Positions 25,583 to 35,593 of a stretch of 39,982 bases of DNA are shown in pieces. Source of the stretch: DASZQY01 sp036511595 (GTDB taxonomy: Bacteria > Pseudomonadota > Alphaproteobacteria > Rhizobiales > Kaistiaceae); NCBI GenBank assembly GCA_036511595.1, contig DATCBY010000079.1, positions 1-39,982 on the forward strand, in the 5' to 3' direction. How positions within the stretch are numbered: the first letter of the stretch is position 1; each line of letters opens with the position of its first letter. A program made the position numbers and the translations under genes. The notes under the pieces were generated by a model. It had not been told where the DNA came from and ran no database searches. It saw only the letters and a list, made by a program, of their open reading frames with translations.

Positions 25583-28500
25583 ATGCGCATGCTCGTTCAC
25601 GGGGTTGGCCGTTATCTCCTGGCCGGCTTCGCCGCCTTCGTGCTCTCCGCGAGTTTCCTACCGGCCCCGACCGCCGCGGCTGCAGATCGCCGGGTTATCG
25701 TCACGCCGAACGCCGACTATCCGGGCGCCGACTCCAGCACGGTGAAGAATGTCGACCTGCCGGCCTGCCAGGCCGCCTGCCTGAAGGACAGCACCTGCAA
25801 GGCATTCACTTTCAACGCGAAGGCGGGTTGGTGTTTTCTGAAAACCGACTTCGGCTCCCTCACCGCTTCAACCGGCGCCACCGCCGGCCGCGTGGTGACC
25901 TTTGCCGACCTGACGCCCTCGCTGGAGCATCGGCGGCTGGTCGAACTCAACTTCCTCGACCAGGCGCAGATCGACGAGTCGCGCACCGAGATCGGCGACC
26001 TGAAGACACGGTACGCGCCGGGCACCGCGGGCTACGCGTCGCTGCGGGCGGCCGGAGGCGTGGCCTATCGCGCCAAACAGGTCAACGACGCGGCGGTCGA
26101 TTTCGGCCAGGCGCTGGCCATCGCCAACGAGGATGTCGCGGCCTGGCTCGATTACGCGCACGCGAGCGCGCTGCGCCTGCCGGATCTCGATGCCGACAAG
26201 GAACAGGCGAAAGTCGATGCTACCGCCGCGTCGATCAATGCGTATCTGCGCGCGGACTCTGTTGCCGACCGCGCCGAGGCGCTGTCGCTGCTTGGCGACG
26301 CGCTCGCTACGCGCGAAATCTGGCTGCCGGCGATCCGCGCCTACCGCGCCAGCCTTGCGATCAAGAGCGATCCCGACGTGCGCGCGACCTACGACAAGGT
26401 GACCGCCGAGCACGGCTTCCGCGTCGTGGCGCAGGACGTGGAGGCGGACAGCGCCTCGCCGCAAATCTGCGTGAAGTTTTCCGACGAACTGCCGGTGACA
26501 CGCACCGACCTCGCCGATTTCGTGACAGTCGACGGCAGCGACGGACTCGCCGTCGAGCCGCAGCAGCAGCAGCAGATCTGCATCAACGGCGTGAAGCATG
26601 GCGTGCGCTACACGGTACGGCTGCGCGGCGAGCTGCCGGCGGCAGACGGCGAGACGCTCGGCCATCCGGTGCAGCTCTCGCTCTATGTCCGCGATCGCGC
26701 GCCGTGGGTTGGCTTCGCCGGCAACGCCTACGTACTGCCGGCCGGCCCGGGCGCGGCCATCCCGCTGACCTCGGTCAACACCGAAAAGGCGAACGCCACG
26801 ATCTACCGCATCGGCGACCGCGGCATCGCCCAGGCCGTGCGCAGCGGCAACTTTCTCAGCCAGCTCAGCACCTACTCGGCCGACGACATCGCCAACACGA
26901 GCGGCGAAAAAATCTGGGAAGGCACCGTCAGCATCCATTCGGAACTTAACCAGACCGAAACGACGGCGATCCCGATTTCGGCGGCGTTGCCGAGCATGAA
27001 GCCCGGTGCCTACGTCATCACGGCGAAAGCGGCGAATGCGCCCGACAGCGGTGACGAATACAGCAGCGCGCTGGCGACGCAGTGGTTCATTGTCTCCGAT
27101 CTCGGGATGACCGCGCTTTCCGGCAACGACGGCATCCACGCCATGGTGCGCTCGCTGTCGAGCGCCCAGCCGGTGGCCGGCGTCAAGCTCCGCCTGATCG
27201 CGGTCAACAATGATGTGCTCGGCGAAGCGACCTCGGACGCCGACGGCACGGCGACGTTCGAGCCGGGACTGGCGCGCGGCACCGGCGGCCTGTCGCCGCA
27301 GCTGATGATCGCCGAGACCGGACAGGACTACGCCTTCATCGACCTGTCCCGGGCGGCCTTCGACCTCACCGACCGCGGCGTCGCGGGCCGACCGGCGCCG
27401 GCAAAGCTCGACGTCTTCCTGACGCCCGAGCGCGGCATTTATCGTCCCGGCGAGACCGTGCACTTGACGGCGCTGGTCCGCGACGACCGGGCGAACGCGG
27501 TCGGCGACCTGCCGATCACGCTGGTCGTGGAGCGGCCGGACGGCGTCGAGTTCCTGCGCAAGATGTTGTCGGACGGGGGCGCCGGCGGCTACTCCGCGGA
27601 CGTGGCGCTGGAAGCCAACGCCATGCGCGGTTCATGGGCGGTGAAGCTCTACGCCGACCCCAAGGGCGACACGATCGCCGAACAATCGATTTTGGTTGAG
27701 GACTTCGAGCCGGAAAGGCTGGCGGTGACGCTCGACTCGACTGCGAAGATGCTCGACCGCACGCAGCCCAACTCGATCACCGTCGAGGCACGCTATCTCT
27801 ACGGCGCCAGTGCGCCCGGCCTGCCGATCGAGGGCGAGGTCAAGCTGTCGCCGACGGATACGCTCGATGCTTACCCGGGCTACAAATTCGGCCTGACCGA
27901 AGAGAGCGTCGAGCCGACGCGTGAGCCGCTCACCATCGACGCCACCACCGACGACGACGGCAAGGCGACGTTCGACGTGACGCTGCCGGAGATCGCCTCC
28001 TCGACCAAGCCCTACAACGCTTCGCTGATCCTCAGTGTCGACGACACCAACGGACGCCCGGTGACCCGCACGCTCGACCGGCCCGTGGCGTCGAAGGGAC
28101 CGCTGATCGGCATCCATTCGAATTTCGATGGTGACATCGGCCAGGGCGCGACCGCTTCGTTCGGCGCTATCCTGATCGGTGCCGATGGCGCGCGGATGGC
28201 CAAGACCGGCCTCACCTGGAAGCTCGAGCGCATCAACTCCAACTACCAGTGGTATCGCAGCAACGGCACCTGGGACTACGAACTCGTCACGACGACCAAC
28301 AAGGTCGACGGCGGCGTGGTGGACTTCACCGCCGATGCGCCGGCGATGATCTCGTCGTCGGCACTCGACTGGGGCGATTATCGCCTGACGGTGCAGGACG
28401 GCGACAACACGGCATCGAGCGTCGAATTCTACGCCGGCTGGTATGAATCGACCGCCTCCTCCACGACGCCCGACACGCTGAAGGTCGCGCTCGACAAGCC

Positions 28501-31093
28501 GGCCTACAAGATCGGCGACACGGCGAAGCTACGGCTCGATCCACGCTTTGCCGGCACCGCCGTCATCCAGGTCATCGACGACCGGCTGATCGCGATGAAA
28601 TCCGTGGACGTGCCCGAGGGCGGCACGACCGTCGACCTGCAGATCACCGACGCCTGGGGTCCGGGCGCCTATGTGACGGCGACGCTCTACCGTCCGATGG
28701 ACGTGGTGGCGAAGCGCATGCCGGCGCGCGCGCTCGGCCTGACGTGGGCGAAGGTTTCGCCCGGCGACCGGCAGCTCGCCGTCTCGCTCGGCGTCGCCGA
28801 CGAGATGCGGCCGCGCGGACCGATGACAATACCGGTGTCGATCGGCCACCTCGCGGCGGGCGAAGACACCTACGTCACGGTCGCCGCCGTCGACGTCGGC
28901 ATTCTCAACCTCACCAACTTCAAGGTGCCGGCGCCCGACGACTGGTATTTCGGCCAGCGCAAACTCGGCATGGAAATCCGCGACATCTACGGGCTGCTCA
29001 TCGACCGCATGCAGGGCGTGCCGGGTGAGGTGCGCTCCGGCGGCGACAGCGGCGCGGTACGGCTCACGGCGCCGCCGCCGACGCAGAAGCTGCTGGCGTT
29101 CTATTCGGGCATCGTGAAGGTGGACGCTTCCGGCAAGGCTTCGGTCTCGTTCGACCTGCCCGACTTCAACGGCAGCGTGCGCGTCATGGCGATGGCGTGG
29201 ACCAAGTCCGGCGTCGGCCACGCGTCAAAGGACGTGCTCGTCCACGATCCGGTAGTGGTTACCGCCAGCATCCCGCGCTTCCTCGCGGTAGGCGACACGT
29301 CGCGGCTGCTTGTCGAGATCAACAATGTCTCCGGACCGGCCGGCAACTACACGCTCTCCGTGGCCACGGGCCCGGGCATCGGCATCGCCGACATCGACTC
29401 CTCGCGCACGGTGACGCTTGCCGCCAAGCAACGAACCTCGATCAATATTCCGATCTCGGGCGACCGGACCGGCGATTTCGATGTCAACGTCGCTCTTGCC
29501 ACGCCGGGCGGTGAATCCTATCCGACCGGCCTGACGCTCGGCGTGCGCCCGCCGGGAACGCCGGCGACACGGCGGAACGACATTCCGGTCGCGGCGGGTG
29601 GTTCGTTCACCATCGACAAGGAACTGCTCGCCGACTTCGTACCGGGAACGGCGAGCGTGTCGGTGTCGCTGGGCGGCGCCGGGCCGCTCGACGTGCCGGG
29701 CATCCTGCAGGCGCTCGACCGCTATCCGTACGGCTGCGTCGAGCAGCTTACCAGCCGCGCCATGCCGCTAGTCTATCTCGACGACGTGGCCAGCTCGATC
29801 GGCCTTGCCGCCGATGTCGAGGTGAAGAAACGGGTGCAGAAGGCGATCCAGGGCGTGCTTGCCGACCAGGCGGCCTCAGGCAGCTTCGGCCTCTGGGGAC
29901 CGGAAGGCGCCGGCAACGACCTCTGGCTCGATGCCTATGTCACCGATTTCCTGACCCGAGCATCCGAGAAGGGCTACGACGTGCCGCAACTGGCGCGCAC
30001 ACTGGCGCTCGATAACCTCTCGAACAGCATCGCCTCGGCGGCCGACTTCGACAAAGGCGGACAGGAGATCGCCTATTCGCTCTACGTCCTGGCGCGCGCC
30101 GGCCGGGCGGCGATCGGCGACCTCCGCTACTACACCGACTCGAAGCTCGACGCTTTCGCGACGCCGCTGGCCAAGGCCCAGGTCGGCGCGGCGATGGCGC
30201 TCTATGGCGACCAGCAGCGGGCGGCAAAGGCGTTCACCGCCGCAATGGCGGACCTCAACAAGGCGGAGGGTGCCCCCTACTGGCGCCACGACTACGGCAC
30301 GGCGTTACGCGACGAAGCTGCCGTGCTCACCCTCGCGGCGGAGACCAAGTCGGAGGGCGTCGACATCCGGACGCTCGCCACCCGCATCGCCGCCGATGAG
30401 CGCAAGAAGAGCTACACCAGCACGCAGGAGAACTCCTGGATGTTGCTCGCCGCCGCGGCGCTGATCAAGGACTCGGCAAAGACCAACTTCTCGATCAACG
30501 GCGAGACAATCACCGCTCCCCTCTTCCGCCGCTACACCGGGGAGAAGGTCGAGGCGACGCCGGTCGCCATCACGAACCTCGGCAGCGATCCGCTCGACGC
30601 GGTCGTTTCGGCCTCCGGCATCCCGATCAAGCCGGAGCCGGAGGGCGGCAACGGCTTCAAGATCGAGCGCGACTATTTCCTGCCCGACGGAACGCCGGCC
30701 GACGTTGCCACGGTGAAGCAGAACGATCGCTACATCGTGGTGCTGACGGTGACTTCCGAGCACGACTTCGGCGGCCACCTGATGGTGGTCGATCCGATCC
30801 CGGCGGGTTTCGAGATCGACAACCCTGACGTTTCGGCGAACGGCGACACAGGCGCCTACAGCTGGCTCTCGACCGATACGCCGACGCACACGGAGGCGCG
30901 CACCGACCGCTTCATCGCGGCTTTCGACCGTAACGACAGCGACGCGACCGACTTCAGCGTCGCCTATTCGGTGCGGGCGGTGTCGCCGGGCGTCTTTGCG
31001 CAGCCTGCGGCGACGGTCGAGGACATGTACCGGCCTGAACTCAATGCGCGCTCGGCCTCGGGCAAGGTCGAGGTCGTAGGGCTGACGAAGTAG
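25583..31093 (+). CDS. Bacterial alpha-2-macroglobulin with N-terminal PAN/Apple-like domain
   Basis: An 1836-residue exported protein that would trap and inhibit attacking proteases in the periplasm. A signal peptide covers residues 1 to about 33 with an Ala-rich cleavage site and no lipobox Cys, so it is soluble rather than a lipoprotein like E. coli YfhM. A PAN/Apple-like module follows (about 45-95, cysteines 62, 66, 73 and 85), then a helical TPR-like part (about 140-270) and the macroglobulin domains. The A2M core DLPDFNGSVRVMAMAW is near 1195. The thioester motif CVEQ is intact at C1385-Q1388 in YPYGCVEQLTSR, followed by the helical thioester domain and a C-terminal receptor-like domain. 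The ATG at 25583 has GGAG eight bases upstream. pbpC follows 16 bases later, the conserved pairing for this family. Confidence 0.95.
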   Translation: MRMLVHGVGRYLLAGFAAFVLSASFLPAPTAAAADRRVIVTPNADYPGADSSTVKNVDLPACQAACLKDSTCKAFTFNAKAGWCFLKTDFGSLTASTGATAGRVVTFADLTPSLEHRRLVELNFLDQAQIDESRTEIGDLKTRYAPGTAGYASLRAAGGVAYRAKQVNDAAVDFGQALAIANEDVAAWLDYAHASALRLPDLDADKEQAKVDATAASINAYLRADSVADRAEALSLLGDALATREIWLPAIRAYRASLAIKSDPDVRATYDKVTAEHGFRVVAQDVEADSASPQICVKFSDELPVTRTDLADFVTVDGSDGLAVEPQQQQQICINGVKHGVRYTVRLRGELPAADGETLGHPVQLSLYVRDRAPWVGFAGNAYVLPAGPGAAIPLTSVNTEKANATIYRIGDRGIAQAVRSGNFLSQLSTYSADDIANTSGEKIWEGTVSIHSELNQTETTAIPISAALPSMKPGAYVITAKAANAPDSGDEYSSALATQWFIVSDLGMTALSGNDGIHAMVRSLSSAQPVAGVKLRLIAVNNDVLGEATSDADGTATFEPGLARGTGGLSPQLMIAETGQDYAFIDLSRAAFDLTDRGVAGRPAPAKLDVFLTPERGIYRPGETVHLTALVRDDRANAVGDLPITLVVERPDGVEFLRKMLSDGGAGGYSADVALEANAMRGSWAVKLYADPKGDTIAEQSILVEDFEPERLAVTLDSTAKMLDRTQPNSITVEARYLYGASAPGLPIEGEVKLSPTDTLDAYPGYKFGLTEESVEPTREPLTIDATTDDDGKATFDVTLPEIASSTKPYNASLILSVDDTNGRPVTRTLDRPVASKGPLIGIHSNFDGDIGQGATASFGAILIGADGARMAKTGLTWKLERINSNYQWYRSNGTWDYELVTTTNKVDGGVVDFTADAPAMISSSALDWGDYRLTVQDGDNTASSVEFYAGWYESTASSTTPDTLKVALDKPAYKIGDTAKLRLDPRFAGTAVIQVIDDRLIAMKSVDVPEGGTTVDLQITDAWGPGAYVTATLYRPMDVVAKRMPARALGLTWAKVSPGDRQLAVSLGVADEMRPRGPMTIPVSIGHLAAGEDTYVTVAAVDVGILNLTNFKVPAPDDWYFGQRKLGMEIRDIYGLLIDRMQGVPGEVRSGGDSGAVRLTAPPPTQKLLAFYSGIVKVDASGKASVSFDLPDFNGSVRVMAMAWTKSGVGHASKDVLVHDPVVVTASIPRFLAVGDTSRLLVEINNVSGPAGNYTLSVATGPGIGIADIDSSRTVTLAAKQRTSINIPISGDRTGDFDVNVALATPGGESYPTGLTLGVRPPGTPATRRNDIPVAAGGSFTIDKELLADFVPGTASVSVSLGGAGPLDVPGILQALDRYPYGCVEQLTSRAMPLVYLDDVASSIGLAADVEVKKRVQKAIQGVLADQAASGSFGLWGPEGAGNDLWLDAYVTDFLTRASEKGYDVPQLARTLALDNLSNSIASAADFDKGGQEIAYSLYVLARAGRAAIGDLRYYTDSKLDAFATPLAKAQVGAAMALYGDQQRAAKAFTAAMADLNKAEGAPYWRHDYGTALRDEAAVLTLAAETKSEGVDIRTLATRIAADERKKSYTSTQENSWMLLAAAALIKDSAKTNFSINGETITAPLFRRYTGEKVEATPVAITNLGSDPLDAVVSASGIPIKPEPEGGNGFKIERDYFLPDGTPADVATVKQNDRYIVVLTVTSEHDFGGHLMVVDPIPAGFEIDNPDVSANGDTGAYSWLSTDTPTHTEARTDRFIAAFDRNDSDATDFSVAYSVRAVSPGVFAQPAATVEDMYRPELNARSASGKVEVVGLTK

Positions 31094-31109
31094 AGGCGAG
31101 AACGCCGCC

Positions 31110-33323
31110 ATGGCGGACGAAACGTCCGGCGAACCTCGACCGACCGCGCTGTCCCACGGCTTGCGGCGCAAGCAGCGCGTGGCGCCGTGGCGCGTTGCCG
31201 CCGGTCTGGCGCTGTTCGTGATCGCGGCCGGAGGCGTCATCGTGCTGGCGGCAGTGCAGACCGTCGGCGAGATCGAAGCGGCGCTGCCGCCCCTGCCCGA
31301 CCCCGCCTCCATTCCGACCTCGCCGATCGCCGTCGATCGCGACGGAAAGCTGCTCAGGCCGTTCACGATCGCCGACGGACGCTGGCGGCTACCGGTCAGC
31401 GAAGACTCCGTCGACAAACGCTATCTTACGATGCTCATCGCCTACGAGGACCGGCGCTTCGCCAGCCATGACGGTATCGACTTGCGGGCCATCCTGCGCG
31501 CGACCGGGCAGTTCGTGTTGGCCGGCGGCCACATCGTCTCGGGCGGATCGACGCTCACCATGCAGGTGGCGCGGCTGATCGACGACACCGGCACGCGCAG
31601 CATTGCCGGGAAGCTCCGCCAGATCGCAATCGCGCGGCAGCTGGAGGGCCGGTTCAGCAAGGAGCAGATCCTCACGCTCTACCTGACGCTGGCACCCTAC
31701 GGCGGCAACATCGAGGGTGTCCGCGCGGCGAGCCTCGCCTATTTCGGCAAGGAACCGACGCGGCTGACCCCGGCGGAATCGGCGCTGCTGGTGGCGCTGC
31801 CGCAATCGCCGGAAGCGCGGCGGCCGGATCACGATGCCGCCGCGGCGAAGGCGGCGCGTGACCGCGTGCTCGATCGGGTGGTCAGCGCCGGGGCGCTCGA
31901 CGCCGATACAGCCGCCGCCGCCAAGACCGAGCGTATTCCTGGCGGCCGGCAGCAGTTCCCGATGCTTGCCGCGCACCTCGCCAGCGAGGCGCAGGCGGCG
32001 CATCCGCGGGCGCCGGTCTATCACCTCACCGTGGCGCGCGATCTGCAAGCGTCGCTGGAGTCGCTTGCCGCCGACCGGGTGACCGGACTTGGACCGAAAC
32101 TCTCGGTCGCCATCGTCGTCGCCGACGAGAACAGCGGCGATATACTTGCCGCGGTCGGCTCGGCCGGCATCTTCGAGGATGCGCGCGCCGGCCATGTCGA
32201 CATGACGCGAGCGGAGCGCTCGCCGGGCTCGACGCTGAAGCCGCTCATCTATGGGCTGGCGTTCGAAGCCGGGCTGGCGCATCCGGAAAGCTTGATGGAC
32301 GACCGACCGACCGGCTTCGGCAGCTACGAACCGCAGAACTTCGACGGAATCCATCGCGGCACCGTAACGGTGCGCGAGGCGCTGACGGAGTCGCTCAACG
32401 TGCCGGCGATCATCGCGCTGAACGCGGTCGGTCCGGCGCGGCTGATCGCACGGCTGAAGCGGGCCGGCGTCAACGCGGTCATGCCGGATACCTCAGCGCC
32501 GGGTCTGGCGGTCGGCCTCGGCGGGCTTGGCGTGACGCTTCGCGATCTGGTGGCGATGTACGCTGCAATCGCGCGCGGCGGCACGGCGGTGACGCTGCAC
32601 GATGGCGTGGATGTGGACGCCAATCCGCCCTCTCCGGTCTTCGTGAGCGACGCAAACGCCGCGGCGCCGTCGGATGACGGGCCGAGCGGCGCGCCGGTGC
32701 TATCGCCGGCGGCAGCGTGGTACGTCGCCGACATTCTTTCCGGCACGCCGCCGCCGATCAACGGGTCGCCGGGCCGAATCGCCTTCAAGACGGGTACCTC
32801 CTACGGCTATCGCGATGCATGGGCGATCGGCTTCGACGGCAGCCACGTCGTCGGTGTCTGGGTCGGGCGACCGGACGGGACGCCGGTGGTCGGCCTGTCC
32901 GGCATCGTGACAGCGGCGCCGATCCTGTTCGAGGCGTTCGACCGCGTCGGCCCCAAGCGGACGCCGCTCCGCCCGCGGCCGGCGGGGACGATCGTGGCGA
33001 CGACGCAGACCCTGCCTGCCCCGCTTCGCCACTTCCGCGTTGCCGGCGATGCGCCGACGCCCGACCCCGACACACCGGAAATCGCCTATCCGCAGGACGG
33101 TGTCGCGGTCGATCTCGGCATCCGCGACGGCGACCCGGCGCCGCTGATGATCAAGGTCCGCAACGGGCTGCCGCCGTTCACGTTCTTCGTCAACGGCGCG
33201 CCGATCGCGCGCGTGCCGTTCGCGCATTCGCAGACGTGGGAGCCGGACGGACCGGGCTTCGTGACGCTGTCGGTGGTTGACGCGGCCGGGAAATCCGACC
33301 GGGTGACGGTGTTCCTGCAGTAG
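31110..33323 (+). CDS. pbpC: Penicillin-binding protein 1C (bifunctional glycosyltransferase/transpeptidase)
   Basis: A 737-residue inner-membrane enzyme with its catalytic part in the periplasm. A single membrane segment lies at about residues 30-53. The GT51 glycosyltransferase shows E113 in EDRRFASHDGID and GGSTLTMQVARL at 145. The transpeptidase shows the nucleophile S374 in STLK, the SLN motif in TESLNVPAI, and KTG at 560 in KTGTSYGYRDAWAIGF. The C-terminal 80-90 residues form the beta domain found at the end of PBP1C proteins. It is 16 bases after the alpha-2-macroglobulin gene; this pair is widely conserved and thought to protect or repair the wall after attack on the envelope. Confidence 0.96.
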   Translation: MADETSGEPRPTALSHGLRRKQRVAPWRVAAGLALFVIAAGGVIVLAAVQTVGEIEAALPPLPDPASIPTSPIAVDRDGKLLRPFTIADGRWRLPVSEDSVDKRYLTMLIAYEDRRFASHDGIDLRAILRATGQFVLAGGHIVSGGSTLTMQVARLIDDTGTRSIAGKLRQIAIARQLEGRFSKEQILTLYLTLAPYGGNIEGVRAASLAYFGKEPTRLTPAESALLVALPQSPEARRPDHDAAAAKAARDRVLDRVVSAGALDADTAAAAKTERIPGGRQQFPMLAAHLASEAQAAHPRAPVYHLTVARDLQASLESLAADRVTGLGPKLSVAIVVADENSGDILAAVGSAGIFEDARAGHVDMTRAERSPGSTLKPLIYGLAFEAGLAHPESLMDDRPTGFGSYEPQNFDGIHRGTVTVREALTESLNVPAIIALNAVGPARLIARLKRAGVNAVMPDTSAPGLAVGLGGLGVTLRDLVAMYAAIARGGTAVTLHDGVDVDANPPSPVFVSDANAAAPSDDGPSGAPVLSPAAAWYVADILSGTPPPINGSPGRIAFKTGTSYGYRDAWAIGFDGSHVVGVWVGRPDGTPVVGLSGIVTAAPILFEAFDRVGPKRTPLRPRPAGTIVATTQTLPAPLRHFRVAGDAPTPDPDTPEIAYPQDGVAVDLGIRDGDPAPLMIKVRNGLPPFTFFVNGAPIARVPFAHSQTWEPDGPGFVTLSVVDAAGKSDRVTVFLQ

Positions 33324-33338
33324 CTTCCCGCGGCAACC

Positions 33339-33389
33339 CCACCCACCGCGCTTCGCGCGGTCCCCCCTCCCCGAGAAGTCGAGGAGGGA
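33339..33389. repeat. Dispersed double-hairpin repeat, copy C
   Basis: CCGCGC-ttc-GCGCGG, a pyrimidine tract, then CTCCCCGA-gaag-TCGAGGAG. Relative to copies A and B the first stem has an A-to-G change matched by T-to-C on the other arm, so pairing is kept. It fills the gap between the convergent pbpC and gnd genes, where it may act as a two-way transcript end. Confidence 0.72.
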
Positions 33390-33395
33390 TAAGGA

Positions 33396-34820
33396 CTAGA
33401 CCGACGTGTGCCAGGGGCCGTGGAAACCCTTGCCGGTCGAGTCGGTGCGCTCGAAGCCGTGGGCGCCGAAGAAATCCCGTTGGCCCTGGATGAGATTGGC
33501 CGTGGTGCGGGCGGTGCGCGACAGATCGAAATAGGCCAGCGCGGAGGCCAGCGCCGGGGTGGCGATCCCCTTCAGCGCGGCGGCGGCAACGACGCGGCGG
33601 AGGCTCGCCTCGCTGGCCTTCAGGTCGCTCGTGAACGGTTCGGTCATCATCAGGTTGGCGATGGCGCCGCCCGCGGCGTAGGCCTTGGCGATGTCGTCGA
33701 GGAAGACGGAGCGAATGATGCAACCGGCCCGCCAGATTTTCGCGACGGTGCCGAGCGGCAGTTGCCAGTTCCACGCCTCGGAGGCCTTCGCCATCACGGC
33801 GAAACCCTGCGCATACGCGGCGATCTTGCCGGCAAGCAGTGCCTGTTCCAGGTCGGCGAGCGCGGCCGCCTGCGTGCCGAGAGCATCGCCGAGTTTCATC
33901 GACGGCGAGCCGAAGAGTTTTGCACCGGCCAGTCGCTGGTCGCGGCCGGCCGAGAGGCCGCGCGCGGAGACCGCCGCCTCGATCACGGTCGCGGGGACGC
34001 CGAGGTCCTGCGCTTCCATAGTCGACCAGCGGCCGGTGCCCTTCTGACCGGCGGTGTCCTGGATGACATCGACCAGCGGCTTGCCGCTTTGCGCATCGAC
34101 CGTGGAGAGAACCGTGCCGGTGATCTCGATGAGGTAGGACTTGAGCTTGCCCTCGTTCCACTTGGCGAAGATGTCGGCCATCGCCGGCGGCGCGAGGCCG
34201 AAACCGTCGCGCATGACGCCGTAGATCTCGGCGATCATTTCCATGTCGGCGTATTCGATGCCGTTATGGATGGTCTTGACGAAATGGCCGGCGCCTTCCG
34301 GGCCAAGCAGCGCGGCGCAAGGCTCGCCGTTGAACTTGGCGGAGATGTCGAGCAGGATTTTCTCGACGCGGCCCCACGCCTTCGGCGTGCCGCCGGCCAT
34401 GATCGAGGGGCCGTGGCGGGCACCCTCCTCGCCGCCGGAAACGCCGATGCCCAGAAAATCGAGACCGAGCCCGTTGTATTCGTCGACGCGACGGCGAGTA
34501 TCGCGGAAATTGGCATTGCCGGCGTCGATCAGCATGTCGCCCTTGGCAAGTTCCGGCACCAACTCGTGACCGACCTCATCGACCGGCGGACCGGCGAGCA
34601 CCATGATGACGATCGGACGCGGCGGCGTGATCGCGGCGGCCAGTTCCTTGATCGTGTAACAGGGCGTCAGGCGGTCGGCGAGCTTCCCGGCTGCGGCGAT
34701 ATAGGCCTTCGTCTTTTCTGCTGTGCGATTGAAGACCGCAATGGTGTGGCCTTTCTCGGCCATGTTGAGCGCGAGGTTGGCGCCCATGACGCCCAGACCG
34801 ACGAGACCGATTTCCGCCAT
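33396..34820 (-). CDS. gnd: 6-phosphogluconate dehydrogenase (decarboxylating)
   Basis: A 474-residue cytoplasmic enzyme converting 6-phosphogluconate to ribulose 5-phosphate and CO2 with NADP(+). The Rossmann motif GLVGLGVMGANLALNM is at the N-terminus with VFNRTAEKT after it, the usual NADP-type. GVSGGEEGARHGPSIMAGG and the active-site KTIHNGIEYADMEMIAE (Lys and His-Asn) are intact. The length is that of the long Gnd form. The ATG at 34820 has GGAGG about five bases upstream; an in-frame start at 34925 is rejected. It gives this organism a full oxidative pentose phosphate branch beside Edd, competing for the same substrate. Confidence 0.96.
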   Translation of the reverse strand: MAEIGLVGLGVMGANLALNMAEKGHTIAVFNRTAEKTKAYIAAAGKLADRLTPCYTIKELAAAITPPRPIVIMVLAGPPVDEVGHELVPELAKGDMLIDAGNANFRDTRRRVDEYNGLGLDFLGIGVSGGEEGARHGPSIMAGGTPKAWGRVEKILLDISAKFNGEPCAALLGPEGAGHFVKTIHNGIEYADMEMIAEIYGVMRDGFGLAPPAMADIFAKWNEGKLKSYLIEITGTVLSTVDAQSGKPLVDVIQDTAGQKGTGRWSTMEAQDLGVPATVIEAAVSARGLSAGRDQRLAGAKLFGSPSMKLGDALGTQAAALADLEQALLAGKIAAYAQGFAVMAKASEAWNWQLPLGTVAKIWRAGCIIRSVFLDDIAKAYAAGGAIANLMMTEPFTSDLKASEASLRRVVAAAALKGIATPALASALAYFDLSRTARTTANLIQGQRDFFGAHGFERTDSTGKGFHGPWHTSV

Positions 34821-34946
34821 TTGCTTCCTCCGAACCTGGCCGTTGCCGGCTCCTGTTTGTTGCCCGCGCGGGCGGGCAGACACTAGGCAAGATGACTGAC
34901 GCAAACAATCTACGGGCGCCCACAATCGGGCCCGCGCGGCCTTTTG

Positions 34947-35555
34947 CTACAGCCCGAGTTCTTCTTCGCCGCGATCGAGGATGAGCGGGATGACGAGATC
35001 TTCCTCGTCGCCGAGATGACGGTCGAGCATGGCCATCAGACGGTCGGCTGCGTCGGCATAGGCATCGGCGGCGTAGCGCATCCTGTCGCCCTCGGACGCG
35101 GCCGTGCGCATGAAGGTGTTGGCGGCGTCGGCCATCTGTTCCATGACGGCGTGAATGGTGCCGTGATCTTTTTCCAGCACGTCGAAGCCCTTGACCAGCC
35201 GGGGCTCGGCGGCGTTGAAGATCGGGAACATCTGGTAATCCTCGATATTGTGGTGGCCTTCGAGGTGGCCGAGGAAGGTCTGCAGACGAGGCGCATACCA
35301 GGCGCGAAAGCGCTCGGGGGTGACCAGACCTTCGCGGAACTCGCCGGTGGCGCCCTGCAATTGCGCGCCGGCACGGCGGAAGCCGTTGTGAATCTCAAGC
35401 CAGAATCGCGCCATGCCGGCGAGATTGACGTGGTCCGGCCAGACCTCGCGCGGGTAACGCTCGAGAATAAAACGAAGGTCGTCCGGCCAGCCCGTGCGAC
35501 TGATGAGATCAAGGTCGGCGACAGCGTCGGATTGTTCTGGGTGCATTGCGCTCAT
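34947..35555 (-). CDS. Hemerythrin-like (HHE domain) protein
   Basis: A 202-residue cytoplasmic four-helix protein of the hemerythrin HHE family, expected to bind a non-heme di-iron centre. Ligand-type residues are FWLEIHNGF (helix 1), HLEGHHNIEDYQMFP with the HxxxE pair (helix 2), LEKDHGTIH with HxxxH (helix 3) and DRHLGDEEDLVIP (helix 4). Proteins of this type sense or bind oxygen or nitric oxide or help iron-sulfur repair; the precise role here is unknown. It is 38 bases downstream of glpK on the same strand and may be cotranscribed with glpD-glpK, an unusual partner for glycerol use. gnd follows after 126 bases. Confidence 0.85.
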   Translation of the reverse strand: MSAMHPEQSDAVADLDLISRTGWPDDLRFILERYPREVWPDHVNLAGMARFWLEIHNGFRRAGAQLQGATGEFREGLVTPERFRAWYAPRLQTFLGHLEGHHNIEDYQMFPIFNAAEPRLVKGFDVLEKDHGTIHAVMEQMADAANTFMRTAASEGDRMRYAADAYADAADRLMAMLDRHLGDEEDLVIPLILDRGEEELGL

Positions 35556-35593
35556 CTAGGGCGGCGGGAGCGCTGCAGATGCCAGCCTGCCGG

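Noticed and set aside
25868..27463. 531-codon minus-strand frame opposite the alpha-2-macroglobulin gene
   Set aside because: Antisense shadow with no motif; the sense frame is continuous through a known domain series.
33408..34886. 492-codon plus-strand frame opposite gnd
   Set aside because: Shadow frame of gnd; composition biased and no ribosome site.
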